DNA from: Marinobacter sp. S0848L
GTDB lineage: Bacteria > Pseudomonadota > Gammaproteobacteria > Pseudomonadales > Oleiphilaceae
Direction: 5' to 3'
DNA length: 64,000 nucleotides
NCBI RefSeq assembly: GCF_023016065.1
Contig: NZ_JALKAQ010000002.1
Coordinates: forward strand, 124,001 to 188,000
The position numbers and the translations under genes are program-made. Below the pieces are notes generated by a model that saw only the letters and a list, made by a program, of their open reading frames with translations, had not been told where the DNA came from and ran no database searches. This document shows, in pieces, positions 57,804 to 64,000 of the stretch (positions within the stretch are counted from its first letter, which is position 1; the number at the start of each line of letters is the position of its first letter).

Positions 57804-58898
57804 ATGCAGGTTCCTGGAAGAACCCGTAACAAACTTGTATCCCTAGCCCGGCCTGTTGCCGGGTTTGTGTTTGCTGGCACACTGGCAGGCTGTGGCTTTC
57901 TGCACGACCGTTCCGAAGATTATGTGAATGCACCTGAAGGTACGCCCATTGAGGTGCCTGCCGGCTATGACAATTCCCGTTTGGGCGAAGCTATGCCAAT
58001 TCGCAGCATTCGTACGGATGATTCCCGCCGAATGTACCCGTCTTCCATTCCCCGTCCTCCTGATATGACGTCTGATATTCTCGACGAGAACTACGTTATT
58101 GAAGAGTTGGACGGCCGATTGTGGTTGCTGGTGAATGATGTGCCGGGGCGATTGTGGCCAGCTGCGAGTGCGTGGATGAATCAGTCAGGGTTGGGTGTTG
58201 CGCACGACAGCCCCCAGTTGGGTGTTTTGCAAAGCGAATTGGCCAATTTCAGCATAGCGGCGAGAACGCTGCTTGAGTTGGATAATGCGCCCGGTGCCTC
58301 TGAGCCCAAGGTGCTTGTGCAACTGAGACTGGCTCCCGGTATTCGCCGGAAAACCACGGAAATTCGTGCTCGGGTATTAGAGTTCGATGAAAAGCCTGAG
58401 GGTCTGGTCGCCTGGAACACGGATTCAACGGACAACGAGCCTTCGCAAGCGCTTCAGAAAAAGCTCTTGGGTGAACTGGCAGAGTTTCTGAAACAGCGAG
58501 AAGACAGTAAATCGTTCTCCCGAGCGGCTTCCGGGATGGTGGCGAAACCACTGGTTCGTTTGGTTTCGGAAGACGAAAAGGCGAAAGCTGTTGAAGTGGA
58601 GCTCGATTACGGCCGTACCTGGGCCGAGGTGAACCGTTCCCTTGAAGAAATTGGCGCGAACATTGTCGATATTGATCGCAGTGCCGGCTGGGTTCAGGTG
58701 GATTTCCGTACTGAAGACGAACGTTCTCCTGGCTGGTTCTCATGGTTCAGCGACGACGACAAGCTCACTCATACTCACACGGTAACAATCCGCCAGGCAG
58801 GCTCTGCCATGGTGGTTACGGCAGAGCGCGTTGACACCTATAATGGTGAACAAACCCGTGCCGACCTGCTTACCAAATTGTTTGAACATCTGTATTGA
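57804..58898 (+). CDS. bamC: Outer membrane protein assembly factor BamC
   Basis: Lipoprotein of the BAM complex. The lipobox LAGC puts the lipidated Cys at residue 30. The 364 residues contain an unstructured N-terminus ([20 protein letters not shown] in part), then two helix-grip domains around residues 110-220 and 245-364 ([20 protein letters not shown] in part). The stop is 44 bp before the purC ATG. Confidence 0.93.
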   Translation: MQVPGRTRNKLVSLARPVAGFVFAGTLAGCGFLHDRSEDYVNAPEGTPIEVPAGYDNSRLGEAMPIRSIRTDDSRRMYPSSIPRPPDMTSDILDENYVIEELDGRLWLLVNDVPGRLWPAASAWMNQSGLGVAHDSPQLGVLQSELANFSIAARTLLELDNAPGASEPKVLVQLRLAPGIRRKTTEIRARVLEFDEKPEGLVAWNTDSTDNEPSQALQKKLLGELAEFLKQREDSKSFSRAASGMVAKPLVRLVSEDEKAKAVEVELDYGRTWAEVNRSLEEIGANIVDIDRSAGWVQVDFRTEDERSPGWFSWFSDDDKLTHTHTVTIRQAGSAMVVTAERVDTYNGEQTRADLLTKLFEHLY

Positions 58899-58942
58899 TT
58901 AACGGGGTGGCCGGGCAGGCCGCTGACCGTTTGGAGACCTTA

Positions 58943-59656
58943 ATGGAAAAGCGCGAAGAGCTATACGCGGGCAAGGCAAAATCTGTTTACCGCACCGATG
59001 ACCCCAATCGTTTCGTTCTGGTATTCCGGGACGACACCTCCGCCTTCGACGGCGAGAAGAAAGAACAGCTGAACCGCAAGGGCATGGTGAACAACAAGTT
59101 CAATGCCTTCATCATGGAGAAGCTTGAGGCGGCCGGTGTGCCGACTCACTTTGAAGGGTTGCTGTCTGATACTGAATCTTTGGTGAAAAAGCTCGATATG
59201 ATTCCGGTGGAATGTGTTGTGCGCAACATTTCCGCGGGCAGCCTGTGCCGCAGAATTGGCGTGGAAGAGGGTGTTGAACTGAACCCGCCAACCTACGAGC
59301 TGTTCCTGAAGGACGACGCTCTGCACGACCCAATGGTGAACGAGTCATTGGCTGTGAGCTTCGGCTGGGCATCAGAAGCCGAGCTGGCGCAGATGAAAGA
59401 GCTGACCTACAAGGTAAACGATGTCCTTAAGGCGCTGTTTGATGAAGCTGGCATGCTGCTGGTGGACTACAAGCTGGAATTTGGCCGTAGTGAAGGCAAG
59501 ATCGTCTTGGGTGACGAATTCAGCCCGGATGGCTGTCGTATCTGGGATAAGGAAACCCGTAAAAAGATGGATAAAGACCGGTTCCGTCAGGGGCTGGGTA
59601 GTGTGATCGAAACCTACGAAGAAGTAGGTCGTCGTCTCGGTATCAGTTTTGACTGA
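58943..59656 (+). CDS. purC: Phosphoribosylaminoimidazole-succinocarboxamide synthase
   Basis: SAICAR synthase of purine synthesis. The ATG at 58943 follows TTGGAGA and gives 237 residues, the family length ([16 protein letters not shown]). Motifs are [29 protein letters not shown] (read PVECVVRN), [10 protein letters not shown] and [11 protein letters not shown]. It completes dapA-bamC-purC. Confidence 0.97.
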   Translation: MEKREELYAGKAKSVYRTDDPNRFVLVFRDDTSAFDGEKKEQLNRKGMVNNKFNAFIMEKLEAAGVPTHFEGLLSDTESLVKKLDMIPVECVVRNISAGSLCRRIGVEEGVELNPPTYELFLKDDALHDPMVNESLAVSFGWASEAELAQMKELTYKVNDVLKALFDEAGMLLVDYKLEFGRSEGKIVLGDEFSPDGCRIWDKETRKKMDKDRFRQGLGSVIETYEEVGRRLGISFD

Positions 59657-59691
59657 TCACTATAATAAATAACCAAACGACAGGGTGTGTT

Positions 59692-60429
59692 ATGCGTAAA
59701 TTGATGATTGCTGTGGGTGGCTCTTTGGTACTTGCCGCTCCGTTGGCCAGCGCTGATGTAGTTGGTGCGGGAGCAAGTGTTAGCTACTGGAACTCGGATT
59801 TTTCCGGTGATGTGGTCAACAAAGGCGACGTTGTCGATATCGACAAAGACCTCAACATGAGCAGCGACGGCAACGCCAACTTTACCGCTAACTTTGAACA
59901 CCCCATCCCGGTACTGCCAAACGTACGGTTGAATTACACCGGTATTTCGCAAAGTGGCCGCGGCAAAGTTGGTTTAGCTGGCTTTGACATTATAGGTGCT
60001 GATGCTGACGTTAAATCCGACCTCGACATCGACCAACTCGATGCGACCTTTTATTACGAAGTGTTGGATAACTGGGTGAACCTAGATCTCGGCCTAACTG
60101 CTAGGAAGTTGGATGCTGAGCTGATTTTGCGCGACCTAAGTGATAGTGCCAAAGTTAGTAAAACCTCCGTTGATGGCGTGCTCCCCATGGGCTACGCGTC
60201 CGTTCGCTTCGACCTACCGTTCACCGGCGTATCGGTTGGTGGCGAAGGCAACGTGATTTCCTACAGCGGTGATTCGTTGTACGACGTCAATGTGTACGGT
60301 CAGTTTGACGTTGCAGTACTGCGCCTGCGCGCCGGTTACCGCGAAATGGCGATTGACTACGAAGACGACGATGATCGACTGGATGTGAAGCTGTCCGGCC
60401 CGTTTGCAAGTATCGGCGTGGACTTCTAA
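59692..60429 (+). CDS. Outer membrane beta-barrel protein (TIGR04219-like)
   Basis: A 245-residue exported protein with signal MRKLMIAVGGSLVLAAPLASA, followed by alternating hydrophobic and polar strands ending in the terminal SGPFASIGVDF, an aromatic C-terminus typical of outer-membrane barrels. It resembles the TIGR04219 family of unknown function. Acidic segments (YEDDDDRLDVK) suggest metal or surface interactions; this is inference. It lies between purC and a terminator. Confidence 0.75.
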   Translation: MRKLMIAVGGSLVLAAPLASADVVGAGASVSYWNSDFSGDVVNKGDVVDIDKDLNMSSDGNANFTANFEHPIPVLPNVRLNYTGISQSGRGKVGLAGFDIIGADADVKSDLDIDQLDATFYYEVLDNWVNLDLGLTARKLDAELILRDLSDSAKVSKTSVDGVLPMGYASVRFDLPFTGVSVGGEGNVISYSGDSLYDVNVYGQFDVAVLRLRAGYREMAIDYEDDDDRLDVKLSGPFASIGVDF

Positions 60430-60441
60430 GCAAGTTATAAA

Positions 60442-60465
60442 GGCGCCTTCGGGCGCCATTTTTTT
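60442..60465 (+). terminator. Terminator after the outer-membrane protein gene
   Basis: GGCGCC / GGCGCC stem with a TTCG loop, followed by ATTTTTTT, just before the next gene's TTGGAGA site. Confidence 0.85.
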
Positions 60466-60477
60466 GGAGAACAGATT

Positions 60478-61485
60478 TTGAAAATCCTCGTAACGGGCAC
60501 TGCTGGATTCATCGGCTCACACCTGGCTCATCGGCTGCTGGATCGCGGTGATGAAGTGATTGGTGTGGACAACGTTAACGACTATTACGACGTCAACCTC
60601 AAGGAAGCGCGATTGGCGCGGTTGCTGGATAAGCCGGGCTTTACCGAAGTGCGTGAAGACGTTGCGAATCGGGAAGCAATGGAAGCGCTGTTCCGCGAGC
60701 ACAAGCCAGAGCGTGTTGTGCATCTGGCAGCCCAAGCCGGCGTGCGCTATTCACTGGAGAATCCCCACGCCTACATCGATGCCAATTTAGTAGGCTTTAC
60801 CAACATTCTGGAAGGTTGCCGTCACAACGACGTGAAGCATCTGGTGTATGCGTCCAGCAGTTCTGTGTACGGCGCTAACGAAACCATGCCGTTTTCAGTG
60901 CATGACAACGTGGATCACCCGTTGAGCTTGTACGCCGCATCCAAGAAGGCTAATGAGCTGATGGCTCACACCTACAGCCATCTGTACAACATGCCGACCA
61001 CCGGTTTACGGTTCTTTACCGTCTACGGTCCCTGGGGCCGCCCGGACATGGCGCTGTTTATCTTCACGAAGAAAATTCTGGCGGGCGAGCCGATTGATGT
61101 ATTCAACCACGGCCAGCACCGTCGCGATTTCACCTACATTGATGACATCGTTGAAGGCGTAATCCGCACGCTGGACCACGTGGCCGAGCCAAACCCGGAG
61201 TGGTCAGGTGCTCAGCCAGACCCCGGCACCAGTAAGGCGCCGTACCGCATCTACAACATCGGTAGCAATAACCCGGTTGAGCTGTCCCGGTTTATTGAAA
61301 TTATCGAGGAGCGAGTGGGTAAGAAGGCACAGAAGAATTTGCTGCCGCTGCAGCCCGGTGATGTGCCGGCTACCTATGCCAACGTTGATGATCTGATCAA
61401 CGATGTAGACTACAAGCCGGCCACACCGGTTGAAGAGGGCATTGCCAACTTCGTGGATTGGTATCGAGACTTTTACAAAGTTTGA
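60478..61485 (+). CDS. NAD-dependent epimerase, UDP-glucuronate 4-epimerase-like
   Basis: A 335-residue extended short-chain dehydrogenase. The TTG start at 60478 follows TTGGAGAACAG. Motifs are [16 protein letters not shown], the long [19 protein letters not shown] in part, the catalytic Tyr-Lys in [15 protein letters not shown], and [16 protein letters not shown]. The closest described family is UDP-glucuronate 4-epimerase (GalA donor). Ugd at 39.4 kb makes its substrate. It overlaps the convergent RluA-family gene by 13 bp. Confidence 0.85.
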   Translation: MKILVTGTAGFIGSHLAHRLLDRGDEVIGVDNVNDYYDVNLKEARLARLLDKPGFTEVREDVANREAMEALFREHKPERVVHLAAQAGVRYSLENPHAYIDANLVGFTNILEGCRHNDVKHLVYASSSSVYGANETMPFSVHDNVDHPLSLYAASKKANELMAHTYSHLYNMPTTGLRFFTVYGPWGRPDMALFIFTKKILAGEPIDVFNHGQHRRDFTYIDDIVEGVIRTLDHVAEPNPEWSGAQPDPGTSKAPYRIYNIGSNNPVELSRFIEIIEERVGKKAQKNLLPLQPGDVPATYANVDDLINDVDYKPATPVEEGIANFVDWYRDFYKV

Positions 61486-62267
61486 CCGAAAGACTGTCTG
61501 CGCTTTAGCAACGGGCAGTCGAACGCCAGATGCACGGCTTCAAGTTGTAAACCGGCTGCATCTGGCGTCCCGTAAAGTCTGTCGCCGACAATAGGGTGAT
61601 TGATACCTGCAAGGTGCCGTCGAATCTGATGCTTGCGGCCGGTTTCGATGGCCACTTTTACCACCGTAGTGTCTGCCTCACTATCGTAATTCAGTGTTGT
61701 CACTCGACTAATGGATTCCTTTCCATCCAATTTCGCATCAATCACTAAATCTTCCGCAATTAGCGGGCCTGTTACTGTAGCCCGATAGATCTTGGATACC
61801 GTACGGCCCGAAAACAGTTGTGAAAGTGCGCCTGCGGATTTGCCGTCATGAGCAACTAACATCAAGCCGGCTGCATCACCATCTAGGCGATGAACCAGAA
61901 AACAGGGCTTATTCAGCTCAACTTCTGCCAAGCGAAGCAGGCTGCAATGATCCCCCCATTGCGAACCTTGGGAAAGAAGACCGTGGGGTTTGAACCAAAC
62001 ACTGTAACTCCGAAAGGCTTGGACCAGTTTCGGAGGTTCGGGAATCTTTGATAGCACCTGATCGTCATAAAATAGCTCGATGCGCGTACCTACTTTAAGT
62101 TCCCGTTTGGCCTTTCGAAGCCGAACCTTCTTGCCTTTCTGTGTCCACCAGCACGCCCCTTTCGCCATTGCGTCTTTTATGCGCTGCTTGGGTAGCCCCG
62201 ACGCTTGCGCCAGCGCATCCACGGCGCTTTGAGCGGAATCAACGGTGATATCAATCTGTTTGCGCAT
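61473..62267 (-). CDS. RluA-family pseudouridine synthase
   Basis: Isomerises uridine in RNA; the target (rRNA or tRNA) cannot be assigned. The chosen ATG at 62267 ([13 protein letters not shown]) gives 264 residues; a longer open frame upstream lacks family sequence. The S4-like N-terminal part is [20 protein letters not shown] region, and the catalytic Asp is in [18 protein letters not shown], followed by [23 protein letters not shown] in part. Convergent overlap of 13 bp with the epimerase gene. Confidence 0.88.
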   Translation of the reverse strand: MRKQIDITVDSAQSAVDALAQASGLPKQRIKDAMAKGACWWTQKGKKVRLRKAKRELKVGTRIELFYDDQVLSKIPEPPKLVQAFRSYSVWFKPHGLLSQGSQWGDHCSLLRLAEVELNKPCFLVHRLDGDAAGLMLVAHDGKSAGALSQLFSGRTVSKIYRATVTGPLIAEDLVIDAKLDGKESISRVTTLNYDSEADTTVVKVAIETGRKHQIRRHLAGINHPIVGDRLYGTPDAAGLQLEAVHLAFDCPLLKRRQSFGQTL

Positions 62268-62409
62268 CGGGTGTCCTGGAAGCTGCGAAGATCGGGGCAA
62301 TGGTACGAAGCTACACAAGGCGGGACAAGTGGTTTCTTGTTTGGGGACAGAGTTAACCAATCGGAGGAGAGGGTGTACACTGAAGTAAAACCTGCAAAGG
62401 AGAACGGTA

Positions 62410-62586
62410 ATGCCGCTCGTAGGATGGCTCTTCATATTAGCTGCGTTTGCCATGGTGATTGGTAGTCTCTTGTTTCTCAGAGACAGTGCCAATATGAAAA
62501 TTCCGGAAGAGAAGCTGGAAAAAATCCGCGCCCGAAAAGCTCAACTTGAAAAAGAAGAGCAGGAAGAGGAAAAACGGGAGGGTTAA
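62410..62586 (+). CDS. DUF2897 family small membrane protein
   Basis: A 58-residue protein starting MPLVGWLFILAAFAMVIGSL, one N-terminal transmembrane helix followed by a charged tail rich in Glu and Lys (EEKLEKIRARKAQLEKEEQ). The ATG follows AAAGGAG. The pattern fits DUF2897, whose function is unknown. It lies in a divergent region with the RluA-family gene. Confidence 0.8.
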   Translation: MPLVGWLFILAAFAMVIGSLLFLRDSANMKIPEEKLEKIRARKAQLEKEEQEEEKREG

Positions 62587-62589
62587 GCG

Positions 62590-62751
62590 CTAGAACCCTG
62601 CCAGCAACACGTAATCTTGAGCGAAATTGAACGCCCATTCGTAATAATAGTATGGATCCAAGTATTTGGTTTCAAACAATTCGGGGTGGTCTGCGATCAC
62701 TGCCAAGGCCATGATACCCGTTGCACAAGCGCACTTTTTTCCGGTTGTCAC
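62590..62751 (-). CDS. Possible 53-residue tyrosine-rich small protein
   Basis: Starts at a GTG preceded by AAAGGAG at suitable spacing and reads MTTGKKCACATGIMALAVIA, then a region containing PYYYYEWAFNFAQDYVLL, ending in AGF. It has two N-terminal cysteines (CAC) and five tyrosines in the C-terminal half. I do not recognise a family. It ends 3 bp after the DUF2897 stop and is convergent with it. The ribosome site is the main support. Confidence 0.45.
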   Translation of the reverse strand: MTTGKKCACATGIMALAVIADHPELFETKYLDPYYYYEWAFNFAQDYVLLAGF

Positions 62752-63030
62752 GCTCAACTCCTTTTCAACATCTCACCTCTAAGTTGAAGATGTGTTGTCT
62801 TCAGCTACGCATCTGCATACTTCCCACAAGAATAGTAGACACGGCCCAAGCATCCAGTTTTTCCGGCTATTTTTTTAGAACGGAAATTCAGAATCATAGC
62901 GGTTGGTTGTTTTGGCCTGTTAAGCGTACGTGGAACTGCTGATTTCAGTGATCAGAGGCTGTATTGTTTTGCTGATCATTTAATGATCGAGGATATTCCG
63001 ACTAACAATAAGAACGTAGGATTTGCAATC
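62752..63030. other. Gene-free stretch before the outer-membrane wreck
   Basis: About 280 bp with no convincing open frame. An ATG at 62983 continues into the next feature but its first 16 codons look unrelated to a signal peptide. Confidence 0.5.
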
Positions 63031-64000
63031 ATGCCAAGACGCGCAGTGCAGTTGTGCGCCGCTCTTACCAGCGGGCTCGTGGTTTCAAATGCCGATGCCA
63101 GTATGGGTAATTTGGGGACCAGTTACGGGTTAATGCCCCAGGATGTCGCCACAGCCCAAGGGCTTTCGTTGTTTAACAGTGCAGCTTCCGCGACCTACTC
63201 GCCGACTCAACACGTATTGCTTGGTTTCAAATCGAATCTTGCGTCTTTGACCCGTAAGAGGCATCCCGTCTATGTAGGTGTAATGATTGGCCTGGAAAAG
63301 TACGGCAAAGAGATGATGCCCTTCCGCTCCGAAACTGCAGACACGGGGCAACTACGATTACCGAAGGCGTGTCGGTTGGGGGTTCTGTCCGGTTAACGTT
63401 GGAATCCCGGGCAGAGTTGAAAGCGCTTTCGACGCTCGAAGGTGAGACGAGCCAAGAGCGTTTGCAGGTAAACGCCCAGCCGTCGCTGAAGACCGGCACG
63501 GATGTGATCGACTATTCGCTTGAACGAATCGATGGCGGGTATAGCGTTAGCCTCATGCCGGCAGAGCCACTGCATACTGGGACCGAGTATAAACTTATCT
63601 TCGACAAAACCGTGCTCTCTGATAAAGGGCGGCCATTCCGAACACTCTATTCGAACCGTCAGACTTCGCTTCGTTTCGCATTGAGCTGACTCACCCGGTT
63701 CATCCGGATTGGCAGAAGTTGGGCGGCAAGATTGAGCTTTTGGATGATAAGGGCAATTCGGTACAGGCAGACGTGTTTGTTCAGGATCGCCGAATTACCG
63801 TTGACCCCTGCGTTGCCGAAAGTGCCGCTAACTGTGGCTTGCCCGGGGATAAGCTGGCCAGTGGCGAACGCTACACTTTGAACACTCAAGCGCTTCCGTC
63901 CGTCAACGGAGAGCATCTAAGCAGTAAAACGGAATTCAAGGCGATGAAAACGGAGCCGGTGGTTGTTCAGTTTCAGAACGTGACCGACCCGGGCATCACG
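63031..64000 (+). pseudogene. Decayed FadL-like outer-membrane gene joined to an Ig-like fragment (3' partial)
   Basis: Three pieces in three frames. Piece 1 (63031 to about 63345) has a signal peptide (VQLCAALTSGLVVSNADA) and FadL/OMPP1-like sequence (MGNLGTSYGLMPQDVATAQ, LFNSAASATY, VMIGLEKYGKEMMPF). Piece 2 (about 63345-63640) continues in another frame with GVSVGGSVRLTLESRAELKAL, then an Ig-like stretch (DYSLERIDGGYSVSLMPAEPL). Piece 3 (from about 63640 to the window end) continues in the third frame with RIELTHPVHPDWQKLGGKIEL. The frames and the missing barrel segments indicate at least two frameshifts plus deletions. An original fusion of a transporter and an Ig-like lipoprotein gene is inference. 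Confidence 0.65.

Overview
The window looks like a chromosomal segment of a marine gammaproteobacterium, most likely Marinobacter or a close relative. The basis is gene order and protein character: clpS-clpA-infA-bpt-aat-trxB, a Pseudomonas-like lol-comEC-exbBD-msbA-lpxK-kdsB-murB block, ruvCAB-ybgC-tolQRAB-pal-cpoB, and a FadL-like outer-membrane gene of the kind common in hydrocarbon-using marine bacteria. No 16S rRNA gene is present, so the genus is an inference. About 90% of the sequence is ordinary housekeeping coding DNA with tight operons (ATGA, GTGA and TTGA overlaps) and frequent GTG or TTG starts.

Layout. 1-5.3 kb: N-degron proteolysis genes (clpS partial, clpA, bpt, aat) with infA and trxB. 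5.4-8.4 kb: agmatine-to-putrescine genes aguA-aguB with a lone MoxR ATPase. 8.4-12 kb: a small exported protein, a PilZ-like protein, the lipoprotein-release pair lolC/E-lolD and a DUF2062 membrane protein. 12-21 kb: comEC, then an envelope operon exbB-exbD-msbA-lpxK-Trm112-kdsB-LMW phosphatase-murB. 21-29.8 kb: proS, a TetR regulator, an Lrp-type regulator divergent from leuA, cspA with a long leader, a propionyl-CoA synthetase and xseA. 30-33.1 kb: guaB and guaA.

33.1-37.8 kb is the only clearly accessory region. It lies directly after guaA, a known hotspot for island insertion. It holds an AT-rich cassette of a TetR regulator, a four-helix DsbB-like protein lacking the second cysteine pair, and a PACE-family efflux pump. 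Tandem 13-bp palindromes overlap the pump promoter. After the cassette come a decapitated nucleotidyltransferase (AbiEii-like), a PEP-CTERM exported protein with a sigma-54-like promoter, and a PAS/EAL gene wrecked by internal deletion.

37.8-42.1 kb: tadA, galE, ugd, a HIT protein and fabR, followed by a perfect 29-bp inverted repeat in the aspS leader. 42.1-53.4 kb: aspS, ruvC-ruvA-ruvB, ybgC, the complete Tol-Pal system, twin tRNA-Lys genes and nadA. 53.4-62.6 kb: bepA, a TusA-like protein, a PerM-like permease, bcp, dapA, bamC, purC, an outer-membrane beta-barrel protein, a UDP-glucuronate epimerase-like gene, an RluA-family pseudouridine synthase and DUF2897. 62.6-64 kb: a possible 53-aa tyrosine-rich small protein and a multiply frameshifted FadL-like/Ig-like wreck that runs off the end.

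Functionally the window is dominated by envelope biogenesis (Lol, MsbA/LpxK/KdsB, MurB, Tol-Pal, BamC, BepA) and nucleotide/translation housekeeping. The most unusual material is the efflux/redox cassette with its operators, the sigma-54-like PEP-CTERM gene, the aspS-leader inverted repeat and the decayed genes. I found no CRISPR array, complete insertion sequence, integrase or prophage.
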